Part shown: one piece after another, positions 8,690-16,722 of the stretch
Layout: each line of letters begins with the position of its first letter
How positions within the stretch are numbered: position 1 is the stretch's first letter
NCBI RefSeq assembly: GCF_018130785.1
Contig: NZ_JAFCJT010000002.1
Span: 806,001-870,000, forward strand
Origin: Bradyrhizobium liaoningense
GTDB lineage: Bacteria; Pseudomonadota; Alphaproteobacteria; Rhizobiales; Xanthobacteraceae
Length of the DNA: 64,000 bases
Direction: 5' to 3'
The notes under the pieces: model-generated
Seen by the model: the letters and a program-made list of their open reading frames with translations, nothing else
The model's database searches: none
Told to the model about the DNA's origin: nothing
Made by a program: the position numbers and the translations under genes

Positions 8690-8898
8690 TCGTCATCGGA
8701 AAGCCGCGCGAGATAGGCAAGCCCGAATCCCGTGAGTTCCTGGGCATCACCGTTACTCTCGCTTGCTTTCCGCCTCCCTTGCAGATGACGCTCGAGCAGG
8801 CAGCGACGGCGATCCGCAGCATCGACGTCGCGATGCCGGGCACGGTACACAGACCAAGCGCTATCCACCGCTGTTCGTAGCGGGCCGTCGTCGACCAT
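8683..8898 (-). CDS. Hypothetical 71-aa protein
   Basis: I chose ATG 8896-8898 because GGAG lies 7 nt upstream of it; the frame also extends to a TTG at 8937. The 71-aa product is rich in charged residues (RHRDVDAADRRR, then LLERHLQGRRK) and looks soluble and helical, without a cysteine cluster or signal peptide. I do not recognise a characterised family. It heads a leftward cluster with the 42-aa membrane peptide, a GT4 glycosyltransferase and an L,D-transpeptidase, so an envelope-related or stress-related role is possible. Confidence 0.6.
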   Translation of the reverse strand: MVDDGPLRTAVDSAWSVYRARHRDVDAADRRRCLLERHLQGRRKASESNGDAQELTGFGLAYLARLSDDEC

Positions 8899-9035
8899 GT
8901 TCCAGCTCCGACGTGGGAGATGTTCATGGGACGCCAACTCGCGGCGACAGCGGAAGTTTCCAGTTTTTCCCGAAAAGGCTCGCGCCTGCGCGCAAGGCGA
9001 GCGCAGTCAGCGCTCGGTGCTTCAGTCCGTACCAA

Positions 9036-10040
9036 TCACGCAGCGCGCCGCGCCGCCATTTCCGCCGCGAGCAGCAGCGCGGCACGGCTCGCACCGATGG
9101 ATGCGACGCCCTGCCCGGCAATGTCATAGGCGGTACCGTGCGCGGGCGTGCAGATCGGAAACGGAAAGCCGCCGAGCAAGGTCACGCCGCGATCGAAGCC
9201 CATCAGCTTCATCGCGATCTGGCCCTGATCATGGTACATCGTCAGCACCGCATCGAAGGCGCCGCCCTTGGCACGCAGGAACACGGTGTCGGCGGGAAAC
9301 GGGCCCTCCACGGCAATGCCGTCACGCTGGCCGGCTGCAACCACCGGCGCAATGATGTCGATCTCTTCGCGGCCGAAATTACCGCCGTCGCCAGCGTGCG
9401 GATTGAGCCCGGCGACCGCGATGCGCGGCCGCGCAAAACCGGCGTTGCGCATGCAGGCGTCCGTCAGCCTGAGCGCGCGATGGATACGCTCGCTCGACAA
9501 TCGCGCCGCGACGTCCTTCAGCGGAATGTGCGAGGTGACGCGCGCGTTCCAGAGCTCGCCGAGCACGTTGAATTCGCTTGCCGGGGTCTTGAGCCCGACC
9601 ACCTCCGCCGAGAACGCGATCTCGTCGTCATAGTCCGAGCGCGCAAGTCGCATCGCCTGCTTGTTGAACGGGGTGAAGCAGACAGCTTCGACGCGGCCAT
9701 CGCGGCCGAGTTCCAGCGCATATCTGTAGTTTGCCAACGCGAACTTTCCGCCCGCGAGGTTTGCGACTCCGCGTTCCACCTGCGCGGGATCGAGATGACC
9801 GAGATCGACGAAGAGCGCCTCTGCCTTCGTCGCCCGAAGGTCGGCCCCCTGCTCTACCATGGCCAGGTCCGGCTTGACGCCAGCGACGCGCGCGCCTTCA
9901 TCGAAGATGCGGCGGTCACCGATCACGACGATCCGGCTGCGGGCACGGACCTCGTCCAGCGCAGCGAGTTTCGCTGTCAGCTCCGGGCTGATCCCAGCGG
10001 GGTCTCCCATTGCCAGTGCAATGAGCGGCTTTGCGGTCAT
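9036..10040 (-). CDS. PdxA-family 4-phosphohydroxy-acid dehydrogenase
   Basis: This 334-aa protein belongs to the PdxA family of NAD-dependent dehydrogenases/decarboxylases. It shows the N-terminal GDPAGISPEL motif (residues 12-21), NPHAGDGG, and a metal-binding YHDQGQIAMK segment. PdxA acts in pyridoxal phosphate synthesis, but paralogues oxidise D-threonate or D-erythronate 4-phosphate, and TphB acts on a terephthalate dihydrodiol. Here the start overlaps the tctA stop by 4 bp (ATGA) and the gene ends a catabolic uptake operon, so a catabolic paralogue is more likely than the vitamin B6 enzyme. No four-carbon-acid kinase gene is nearby. Confidence 0.82.
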   Translation of the reverse strand: MTAKPLIALAMGDPAGISPELTAKLAALDEVRARSRIVVIGDRRIFDEGARVAGVKPDLAMVEQGADLRATKAEALFVDLGHLDPAQVERGVANLAGGKFALANYRYALELGRDGRVEAVCFTPFNKQAMRLARSDYDDEIAFSAEVVGLKTPASEFNVLGELWNARVTSHIPLKDVAARLSSERIHRALRLTDACMRNAGFARPRIAVAGLNPHAGDGGNFGREEIDIIAPVVAAGQRDGIAVEGPFPADTVFLRAKGGAFDAVLTMYHDQGQIAMKLMGFDRGVTLLGGFPFPICTPAHGTAYDIAGQGVASIGASRAALLLAAEMAARRAA

Positions 10041-11575
10041 ATGATCACCTTCTCCCGGCTTGTCGTCTCATCGGTGGACGGCGCGGGTTTGCGCAGCAGG
10101 CGCGCAAGCTGCAGCACAAGCGGAAGCAACAGCAGCGCAATGCCGCCTACGATCAAGCACGTCACCAGCTTGTTTGCGAAGAAGATGCCCAGGGATCCCT
10201 TCGAGAGCAGCATCGACTGGCGGAACGCATCCTCGGCCTTGTCGCCGATCACGATTGCAAGCACCAGCGGCGCCAGCGGATAGAACAGTTTCTTGAAGAG
10301 ATAGCCGACGATGCCGAATCCGAGCATCATGACGACGTCGAGATAGGAGTTCGACACCGAATAGGCGCCGACGACGCAGATGATCACGATCAGCGGCGCG
10401 ATGACGACGAAAGGAATCCGCATCAGGGCGGCGAAGACCGGGACGGTCAGCAGCACCAGGGCGACGGCGACGATGTTGCCGACATACATCGAGGCGATCA
10501 GGCCCCAGACAAAGTCCTTCTGGTCGACGAACAACATCGGCCCGGGATTGAGGCCCCAGATCATCAACCCGCCCATCATCACGGCGGCGGTCGCGGAGCC
10601 GGGAATGCCGAGCGAGAGCATCGGCAACAGCGCACTGGTGCCGGCGGCATGATCGGCCGTCTCCGGCGAGATGATGCCTTCGACCTCGCCGGTGCCGAAA
10701 TGCCGGCCGCGACGTGAGAAGCGACGGGCGATGCCGTAACTCATGAAGGAGGCCGCGGTCGGACCGCCCGGCGTGATCCCCATCCAGCAGCCGATTGCGG
10801 CGCTGCGCAACAGCGCAACGCTGTGGCGTGGCAGGCGACCGACGGCGCGAAACACCTCGCGCCAGTCGATCTTCGAGGAGACCGCACGGGCGTGAAACTC
10901 TTCCTCGACCGCGACCAGGAGCTCGCCGATGCCGAACAGGCCCATCACCGCGACGACGAAATTCACGCCCTTGACCAGCTCGTCGATGCCCATGGTGAGG
11001 CGCACGCTGCCGGAGACGGTGTCGATGCCGATGGCGGCGATGGCAAAGCCGATCGCGAGCGCCACGACGGTCTTGATCGGGGCCGCGCCGCCCATGCCGA
11101 CGAAGCTGGCAAAGGCCAGGAAATAGACCGCAAAATACTCCGGCGACCCGAAGGCGAGCGCGACCTGCGCCACCCAGGATGCGAGGAAGGTGATCAGGAT
11201 GACGCCGATCAACGCGCCGAACGCCGCCGAGCCGAAGGCGGTGGCGAGTGCCGTGGTCGGCCGGCCGTCGCGTGCCATTGGATAGCCGTCGAAGGTGGTG
11301 GCGACGGAGGACGGCTCGCCCGGGATGTTGAACAGGATCGAGGTCACCGATCCCCCGAACAGCGCGCCCCAATACATGCTGGAGAGCAGGATGATCGCCG
11401 AGACCGGCTGCATGCCGAAAGTGAGCGGCAGCAGCAGCGACACCCCGTTCGGCGCGCCCAGCCCCGGCAGCACGCCGACGAGAATGCCGAGCAGCACGCC
11501 GACCGCCATCAGCAGCAGATGCGGCACGGTGACCGCGATGGTGAAGCCGTGCAGGAGCTCCTGGAGATTTTCCAT
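10037..11575 (-). CDS. tctA: Tripartite tricarboxylate transporter permease TctA
   Basis: The 512-aa protein is the large membrane subunit of a TTT-family transporter. It has many hydrophobic segments and conserved family stretches such as GVLPGLGAPNGVSLLLPLTF near residues 35-54 and GITPGGPTAASFMSYG. With TctB and the periplasmic TctC it imports a carboxylate using an ion gradient. Length is standard. It lies 12 bp after tctB and overlaps the PdxA-family gene by 4 bp, so it is co-translated within the GntR-associated operon. Confidence 0.93.
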   Translation of the reverse strand: MENLQELLHGFTIAVTVPHLLLMAVGVLLGILVGVLPGLGAPNGVSLLLPLTFGMQPVSAIILLSSMYWGALFGGSVTSILFNIPGEPSSVATTFDGYPMARDGRPTTALATAFGSAAFGALIGVILITFLASWVAQVALAFGSPEYFAVYFLAFASFVGMGGAAPIKTVVALAIGFAIAAIGIDTVSGSVRLTMGIDELVKGVNFVVAVMGLFGIGELLVAVEEEFHARAVSSKIDWREVFRAVGRLPRHSVALLRSAAIGCWMGITPGGPTAASFMSYGIARRFSRRGRHFGTGEVEGIISPETADHAAGTSALLPMLSLGIPGSATAAVMMGGLMIWGLNPGPMLFVDQKDFVWGLIASMYVGNIVAVALVLLTVPVFAALMRIPFVVIAPLIVIICVVGAYSVSNSYLDVVMMLGFGIVGYLFKKLFYPLAPLVLAIVIGDKAEDAFRQSMLLSKGSLGIFFANKLVTCLIVGGIALLLLPLVLQLARLLRKPAPSTDETTSREKVII

Positions 11576-11587
11576 CCCGCCGCTCCC

Positions 11588-12070
11588 TCAGACTCCGAGC
11601 GCGGAAGCGAGCGCGCCGTGCGGCAGGCTCACCTGGAATATGCGCTCGAACACGACGTAGAGCCCGAGCGCAGTGGCTGCCGCCATGGCGAGCGCGCGCG
11701 GCACGGACTGGTGTCTCGGGATCGCCAGCACCGCGAAGACATAACCCGCCGAGGCGAGATACATGCCGAGCAGCGGGATCGCGGCAACGAAGATCGCAGC
11801 CGGCACGAACAGGCCGGCAAGCCGACGCAGCTCGAGCGGCGTGATCGCGATCGGAACGCTCGCGAGCGAGGCAGCCGGCAGCACGCCGCGCACCAGATTG
11901 TAGAGGCTGCCGAGCACGACGATGATGCCGGTCAGGAACGGAAACGTGCCGGCATCGACGCCCGAGCTCGACCAGCCGATGCCGTTGTCGAGGCTGGAGA
12001 CGACGACGACCGCACCAAAGCTGCCGGTGAGGACGGCGGTCGCAAGTTCAAGAGCGCGGCGCGAGATCAT
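11588..12070 (-). CDS. tctB: Tripartite tricarboxylate transporter small subunit TctB
   Basis: This 160-aa protein has four predicted membrane segments, with an early one in LATAVLTGSFGAVVVV, as in the small TctB subunit. It pairs with TctA in the inner membrane; TctB proteins are poorly conserved, so the call rests on size, topology and position between tctC and tctA. A strong palindrome (12089-12114) lies just upstream, between tctC and this gene, and could lower its expression relative to the binding protein. Confidence 0.87.
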   Translation of the reverse strand: MISRRALELATAVLTGSFGAVVVVSSLDNGIGWSSSGVDAGTFPFLTGIIVVLGSLYNLVRGVLPAASLASVPIAITPLELRRLAGLFVPAAIFVAAIPLLGMYLASAGYVFAVLAIPRHQSVPRALAMAAATALGLYVVFERIFQVSLPHGALASALGV

Positions 12071-12088
12071 GGGCGCCCTCCCTCATGC

Positions 12089-12114
12089 GTCGTCCCGGCG
12101 AACGCCGGGACGAC
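12089..12114. repeat. 26-bp palindrome between tctC and tctB
   Basis: GTCGTCCCGGCG at 12089-12100 and CGCCGGGACGAC at 12103-12114 are perfect inverted arms with only AA between them. In RNA it would form a stable hairpin just after the tctC stop. It resembles the GC-rich REP-like repeats common between rhizobial genes and may protect the upstream mRNA or limit read-through. Confidence 0.6.
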
Positions 12115-12141
12115 AGTGGAGATTGTGGCACGATGGTCGCC

Positions 12142-13134
12142 TCACTTCACCAGCCAGCCCTGTTCGCCCGCGACCTGCTTGACGTGATCGAGGTCCTCCT
12201 TGATGAACTTGTCGAACTCGGCCCCGGTCAGGAACGTGTCGACCTGGGAGGTCTTCTCGATGTAGTCCTTCCATTCCGGCGTCGCCTGCACCTTCTTCAT
12301 CAAGTCGACGTAGAATGCGGCCTGCTCCGGCGTGACCTTGCCGGGCAGCCACACCGTGCGCGGCTGCTCGTATTGCTTGATGTCGAGACCCTGCTCCACG
12401 CAGGTCGGAACGTCGCCCCAGCCTTCGGTCGTCGTGACCTTGGCACCCTGCGCCAGCCGCTTCGGGCTGAAAACGCAAAGCGGGCGTTGCGTTCCACCAC
12501 GCCATTGCCCGAGGCTTTCGCTGGGATTGTTGACGTGGGAATCGAGATGTCCGCCGGCGAGCTGCACCGCGGTCTCCGCGCCGCTCTTGAAGGGGATATA
12601 GGTCAGTTTGACGTGACCGGCCTTCTCGATCATGCGGGTCAGCACCTCGTCGGTGTCCTTCGACTGCGCGCCGCCCATCTTGAATTCGCCGGATGCGGCC
12701 GCCTTCAGATAGTCGCCCGCCGTCTTGTAGGGCGCGTCCTGCTTGACCCAGAGCAGGAACTCGTCCTGCGCCATCGCCGCGATCGGGGTGAGATCGGTGT
12801 AGTTGAAGGCAACCTTGGAGACGAGCGGCTGCTGCCAGGCGTTCGAGGTGCCGAAGATGACCTTGTAGGGATCGCCCGCCGAGGCCTTGCCGTAGACATA
12901 GCCTTCCGCGCCGCTGCCGCCGCCCTTGTTGACGACGACGATCGGCTGCTCGGTCAGCTTGTGCTTGGTGACGATGTTCTGCACGGCACGCGCGAGATTG
13001 TCGGTCCCGCCGCCCGGCCCAGCCGTCGCGACAAACTCGATCGGTTTCTGTGGCTGCCAGGCGCCAAGCGCCGGAACCGCGCCAGCGAGCACGGCCGCAG
13101 CTGCGGAAAGCAGAAATGTTGACGTCCGACCCAT
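12142..13134 (-). CDS. tctC: Tripartite tricarboxylate transporter substrate-binding protein (TctC/Bug family)
   Basis: The 330-aa protein starts with a signal peptide (MGRTSTFLLSAAAAVLAG..ALGA) and is a periplasmic Bug-type binding protein. It has the family stretch KPIEFVATAGPGGGTDN after the signal and a GWGDVPT region later. It delivers a carboxylate to TctAB. ATG 13132-13134 has a GGAGGA site about 6 nt upstream, making it preferable to the in-frame start at 13149. The gene lies between the CoA transferase and tctB in one leftward operon. Bug proteins bind varied acids, so the ligand cannot be named. Confidence 0.92.
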   Translation of the reverse strand: MGRTSTFLLSAAAAVLAGAVPALGAWQPQKPIEFVATAGPGGGTDNLARAVQNIVTKHKLTEQPIVVVNKGGGSGAEGYVYGKASAGDPYKVIFGTSNAWQQPLVSKVAFNYTDLTPIAAMAQDEFLLWVKQDAPYKTAGDYLKAAASGEFKMGGAQSKDTDEVLTRMIEKAGHVKLTYIPFKSGAETAVQLAGGHLDSHVNNPSESLGQWRGGTQRPLCVFSPKRLAQGAKVTTTEGWGDVPTCVEQGLDIKQYEQPRTVWLPGKVTPEQAAFYVDLMKKVQATPEWKDYIEKTSQVDTFLTGAEFDKFIKEDLDHVKQVAGEQGWLVK

Positions 13135-13181
13135 GATTTCCTCCAGCATTCTTCTGTTTTATTTCTTGTAACGACGTCCGG

Positions 13182-14441
13182 TCAGGCGACGCGTTCCTTG
13201 CATCTGTCTGAGGCCGCAACGATCGCGCCTTCTTTCTCGAGCGCTTCGATCTGCTTCTGGTCGAACCCGTGCTCGGCCAGCACCTCGCTCGTATGCTCAC
13301 CGTAGACCGGCGCACCGGTGCGCACTTTGCCTGGGGTCTCCGAAAATTTGACGGGAAGCCCGATCGTCTTCACGGGGCCGAGCGTGGAGTGCTCGACCTC
13401 GACGACCATCTCGCGCGCCAGCGTCTGCGGATCGCTCAGCGCCTCCAGCATGTCGTGCACGGGTCCGCACGGCACGCCCTTCTCGTCCAGCGCCGCGAGC
13501 CAATGCGCCCGCGACTGGGTACGGAAGCGCTCGCTCAGGACCGCTTCGAGCTCCTTCAGATGCGCCATGCGGTCGGCCCCGGTGACGAAGCGCGGATCGG
13601 CGGCGAGTTCGCTCGCACCGAGCGCTTCCAGCATCAACAGCCAATGCTTCTTGTTGGCACCACCGACCACGAGCCAGCCGTCGGAGGCTTCGAACGCCTG
13701 ATAGGGCGCGTTCAGCGGATGGGCCGAGCCCATCGCGCGCGGCGCCGTGCCCGCGGCCAGCGCGATCGTGGACTGCCAGTAGGTCTGCACCAGCGCCGCC
13801 TCATAGAGCGACGTCTCGACCCATTGCCCCTCGCCGGTCTTTAGGCGGTGCGTATAGGCGGCGAGGATACCCATGCTCGCGAGCAGGCCGGCGGTGATGT
13901 CGGACAGCGGCGGGCCGCATTTGACCGGCGGCCCATCGGGGCGTTCGCCGGTAAAGCTCATGATGCCGCTCATGGCCTGGGCGACGAGGTCAAAACCGCG
14001 GCGGTGCTTGTAGGGGCCGGTGCGGCCAAAACCCGACAGCGAGCAATAAATCAGCGTTGGATGCTGCTTGTGCAGCTCCTCGTAGCCGAAGCCGAGACGC
14101 TCCATGGCGCCCGGCGCAAAGTTCTCGACCAGCACGTCAGCGGTTGCGATCAACCGCCGCAGCACCTGCTTGCCGCCGTCGGTCTTTAGATCCAGCACGA
14201 TGCCGCGCTTGTTGCGGTTCATCATCAGGAAGGATGCCGCCTCCTCGCCGATCTTCGGCGGCACCGAATGGCGGGTGTCGTCGCCGTTCGGCGATTTCTC
14301 GATCTTGATGACGTCGGCGCCCATGTCGGCGAGCATCAGGGTACAGGTCGGCCCTGCCATGACATGGGTGAGATCGATGACCTTGAGGCCGGCAAGCGGC
14401 CCCGAACGGCCGGAGTTGGATTGCGATTGATCGCTTTGCAT
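13182..14441 (-). CDS. CaiB/BaiF family (class III) CoA transferase
   Basis: This 419-aa enzyme moves CoA between acyl groups. It shows the family N-terminus GLKVIDLTHVMAGPTCTLMLADMGAD (about residues 18-43) with the expected VIKIE segment, and a catalytic Asp in the LVLDLK/NKRGI region where class III enzymes have it. Normal full length. The start is 9 bp from the enoyl-CoA hydratase stop, so the two are translationally linked. In this operon it probably activates the acid imported by TctABC; the exact acid is unknown. Confidence 0.92.
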   Translation of the reverse strand: MQSDQSQSNSGRSGPLAGLKVIDLTHVMAGPTCTLMLADMGADVIKIEKSPNGDDTRHSVPPKIGEEAASFLMMNRNKRGIVLDLKTDGGKQVLRRLIATADVLVENFAPGAMERLGFGYEELHKQHPTLIYCSLSGFGRTGPYKHRRGFDLVAQAMSGIMSFTGERPDGPPVKCGPPLSDITAGLLASMGILAAYTHRLKTGEGQWVETSLYEAALVQTYWQSTIALAAGTAPRAMGSAHPLNAPYQAFEASDGWLVVGGANKKHWLLMLEALGASELAADPRFVTGADRMAHLKELEAVLSERFRTQSRAHWLAALDEKGVPCGPVHDMLEALSDPQTLAREMVVEVEHSTLGPVKTIGLPVKFSETPGKVRTGAPVYGEHTSEVLAEHGFDQKQIEALEKEGAIVAASDRCKERVA

Positions 14442-14450
14442 CGGCCCGTC

Positions 14451-15245
14451 CTATTGGCCGCGCCACTGCGGCGCGCGCTTGTTGAGGAAAGCATCGAGCC
14501 CTTCGCGAAAATCCTGGCTCGTGTAGCACATCAGGATGAGGTCTTCGCCCTCGTCCCGCGTCAGCCGCTTTTGCAGACGAGCGACCGCCTGCTTGGTCGC
14601 GGTCAGTGTCAGCGGCGCGTGACCGGCCAGCAGCCGGGCGACCTCCTCAGTGCGCCGGTCGAGCGCGGCGAGATCCTCGACGACCTCGCCGAGCAGCCCG
14701 ACGCTTGCTGCCTCCGTGGCGTCAATGAGACGCGCGGTGAAGATCAGATCCTTGACGCGCGCAGCGCCGATGAGCGCGGTGAGACGGCTGACATTGGACA
14801 TCGACAGGCAATTGCCGAGTGTCCGGGCGATGGGAAATCCGATCCTGGCGCTTCTGGTGCCGATGCGCAGGTCGCAGGCCGCGGCAATACCCGCGCCGCC
14901 GCCCGTGCAGAACCCGTTGATCGCCGCGATCGTGGGCACGCGGCACTGCTCGAGCGTCGTGAGCACGCGATCGATCCGGTTCTCGTAGTCGATGGCGTCC
15001 TGCGGTGTGTTGAATTCGCGGAACTGGTTGATGTCGGTGCCCGAGGCGAAGGCCTTGTCGCCAGCCCCGCGCAGCACCAGCACCTTGAGCGAATGATCGT
15101 CGTTGGCGTCTTCGCAAATCGCGGCCAGCCGCTCGTACATCGCGAAGGTGAAGGCGTTGCGGGCCTGCGGACGGTTGAAAGTGATCTGCCCGATGCCGTC
15201 CTGACGTTTGAAAACGAGGTCCTCCGCCTCCACCTGCTGGTCCAT
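14451..15245 (-). CDS. Enoyl-CoA hydratase/isomerase family protein
   Basis: The 264-aa crotonase-fold protein has the oxyanion-hole segments FASGTDINQF near residues 66-75 and GFCTGGGAGIAAACDLRI near 111-128. The first catalytic Glu position of classical hydratases appears to be replaced: the region after the second oxyanion hole reads ARIGFPIARTLGNC rather than a FGxPE-type stretch. It may therefore be another crotonase-type reaction (isomerase, hydrolase or lyase). It is the first gene of the operon and faces the GntR regulator across 95 bp carrying paired palindromes. Confidence 0.87.
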   Translation of the reverse strand: MDQQVEAEDLVFKRQDGIGQITFNRPQARNAFTFAMYERLAAICEDANDDHSLKVLVLRGAGDKAFASGTDINQFREFNTPQDAIDYENRIDRVLTTLEQCRVPTIAAINGFCTGGGAGIAAACDLRIGTRSARIGFPIARTLGNCLSMSNVSRLTALIGAARVKDLIFTARLIDATEAASVGLLGEVVEDLAALDRRTEEVARLLAGHAPLTLTATKQAVARLQKRLTRDEGEDLILMCYTSQDFREGLDAFLNKRAPQWRGQ

Positions 15246-15269
15246 TTCCTCATGTCCTTCTGTTTTTTA

Positions 15270-15285
15270 CATTTTTGAATGCAAA
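15270..15285. promoter_or_regulatory. Operator-like palindrome 1 upstream of the CoA operon
   Basis: CATTTTTGAATGCAAA at 15270-15285 contains TTTTGAATGCAAAA, a near-perfect palindrome of the form TTTTGmATkCAAAA. The same 16 bases recur at 15332-15347. The location between the divergent operon and a GntR/FCD gene, plus the TTG..CAA symmetry common for FCD regulators, suggests a binding site for that regulator. Confidence 0.6.
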
Positions 15286-15331
15286 ATTATCGATTTTCAA
15301 GCTGGAACTTGTAATTTCTCGCATATAGCTT

Positions 15332-15347
15332 CATTTTTGAATGCAAA
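15332..15347. promoter_or_regulatory. Operator-like palindrome 2 overlapping the GntR start
   Basis: This is an exact second copy of the 16-bp CATTTTTGAATGCAAA sequence, 62 bp from the first. It covers the first two possible ATG codons of the GntR gene (15341 and 15347), so binding here would block the regulator's own transcription or translation start region. It implies that the functional start may be a later ATG at 15359. Confidence 0.58.
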
Positions 15348-16024
15348 TGGACCGAACCATGCTCCACGAAGAAGTCGTCGGCCGTATCCGCGCCATCCTG
15401 CTCGACGGCGAAATCACGCCGGGCGCACGGATTCCCGAGCGCGAGCTGTGCGACCGGCTCCAGATCTCGCGCACGCCGCTGCGTGAAGCGCTCAAGGTGC
15501 TCGCCGCCGAAGGCCTCGTGCAGCTCTTGCCTCATCGCGGCTCGCGCGCGGCAAAACTGACCGACAAGGACGTGCGCGACCTGTTCGAGGTCTGCCAGGG
15601 TCTCGAGGCGCTCGCCGGCGAGCTCGCCTGCGAACGCATCACCGACGCCGAGATCGACGCGATCGCCGCCGCGCATGCCGACATGGTGCGGCATCATCGC
15701 GAGGGCGACCTGATCCAGTACTACCGCGGCAATCGCGCCATCCACGAGGCCATCGTCACCGCAGCCGGAAACCCCGCACTGGTCGCGCTCTACGCCTCCG
15801 TGACCGCGCGCATCCGGCGCGCGCGCTATGTCACGCCGATGACACCGCAGCGCTGGGCGTTCGCCGTGAAGGAGCACGAGGCGATCCTGAACGCGCTCCA
15901 GCGGCGCGATGGCGCCGGCCTCTCCCACATCCTGCGTGCGCATCTGCGCCACAAGCGCGAAGAGGTCTTGCAGGCGGGCTTTGCCGAGACGGAAGGAAAC
16001 GACCTCGCGCTGCGGATTGCGTGA
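15341..16024 (+). CDS. GntR-family transcriptional regulator, FCD subfamily
   Basis: The 227-aa protein has an N-terminal winged helix-turn-helix (ERELCDRLQISRTPLREALKVLAAEGLV, about residues 34-61) and a C-terminal all-helical FCD ligand domain with metal-binding histidines (HADMVRHH near 110, HEAIL near 179). Such proteins usually repress catabolic operons and respond to a carboxylate or CoA ester. It is divergent from the ech-caiB-tctCBA-pdxA operon, and two identical palindromes lie between. The start could be ATG 15341, 15347 or 15359. Confidence 0.92.
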   Translation: MQMDRTMLHEEVVGRIRAILLDGEITPGARIPERELCDRLQISRTPLREALKVLAAEGLVQLLPHRGSRAAKLTDKDVRDLFEVCQGLEALAGELACERITDAEIDAIAAAHADMVRHHREGDLIQYYRGNRAIHEAIVTAAGNPALVALYASVTARIRRARYVTPMTPQRWAFAVKEHEAILNALQRRDGAGLSHILRAHLRHKREEVLQAGFAETEGNDLALRIA

Positions 16025-16116
16025 GACATTGGTTCGATCATTCCGCTTCTGGCCATCGCGCCATTTCGCTGCAATAAGTGCCTCGCAGACCGATCACGGC
16101 ATCAGGCCAGGCCGCA

Positions 16117-16599
16117 ATGACCCAACCGCTGCTTTCAGACCCCGGCGCTCGCGCAACCTCCCAAAGCACCGGAAGCGCGCCGCAAGGCGGCTTTGCCGAT
16201 CTCGTGCCCGAACTCAGCGTCTCGAATATCCAGGACAGCCTGTCGTTCTGGAAGGACCTGCTCGGTTTCGAAGTCGCCTATGACCGCCCGGATGCACGAT
16301 TTGCGTATCTCGTCAGGGGGCATCTGCAAGTGATGCTGTGCGAATTGAACGGACGCTGGGAGACCGCCGAGATGCAGCGCCCGTTTGGACGCGGCATCAA
16401 TTTTCAGATGGTCGTCGATCGCATCGATCCGATGCTCAAGGCTCTTGGCGAGGCCAAATGGCCGCTCTACGAACAACCGAATGAAGCCTGGTACCGCGTT
16501 GGGGACCAGGAGCGCGGACAGCGTGAATTCCTCGTCCAGGACCCGGATGGTTACCTCGTGCGCTTCGTCGAACGCCTGGGCGTGCGGACGCCCTCGTGA
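16117..16599 (+). CDS. VOC-family (glyoxalase/bleomycin-resistance) protein
   Basis: This 160-aa protein has one vicinal-oxygen-chelate fold: LVPELSVSNIQDSLSFWKDL near residues 32-51 and a later FLVQDPDGYLVRFVE segment, as in bleomycin-binding and glyoxalase-like proteins. It has an acidic residue at the usual C-terminal metal or ligand position (RFVE). The ATG at 16117 is preferred over an upstream GTG at 16078 because the intervening residues are not family-like. It stands between GntR and the MBL-fold gene on the same strand. The substrate or bound drug is unknown. Confidence 0.82.
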   Translation: MTQPLLSDPGARATSQSTGSAPQGGFADLVPELSVSNIQDSLSFWKDLLGFEVAYDRPDARFAYLVRGHLQVMLCELNGRWETAEMQRPFGRGINFQMVVDRIDPMLKALGEAKWPLYEQPNEAWYRVGDQERGQREFLVQDPDGYLVRFVERLGVRTPS

Positions 16600-16722
16600 C
16601 ATAAAGATTCGTGCTGTCCTGCCGCATCGCGCGATCAGGAGACACAATCGCGACACAATCATTGATTGCATTGCGATAGCGCGCGAACAGCGCGAAACAA
16701 AAGACAAAGGCGGAGGAAACGC

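Noticed and set aside
8673..9035. 120-aa minus-strand frame overlapping the small 71-aa gene
   Set aside because: It competes with the 71-aa frame, lacks an SD at its start and has a less protein-like composition.
10823..12187. 454-aa plus-strand frame opposite the tct genes
   Set aside because: It is antisense to tctA and tctB, which have clear transporter motifs, and is rich in His, Asp, Arg and Glu repeats.
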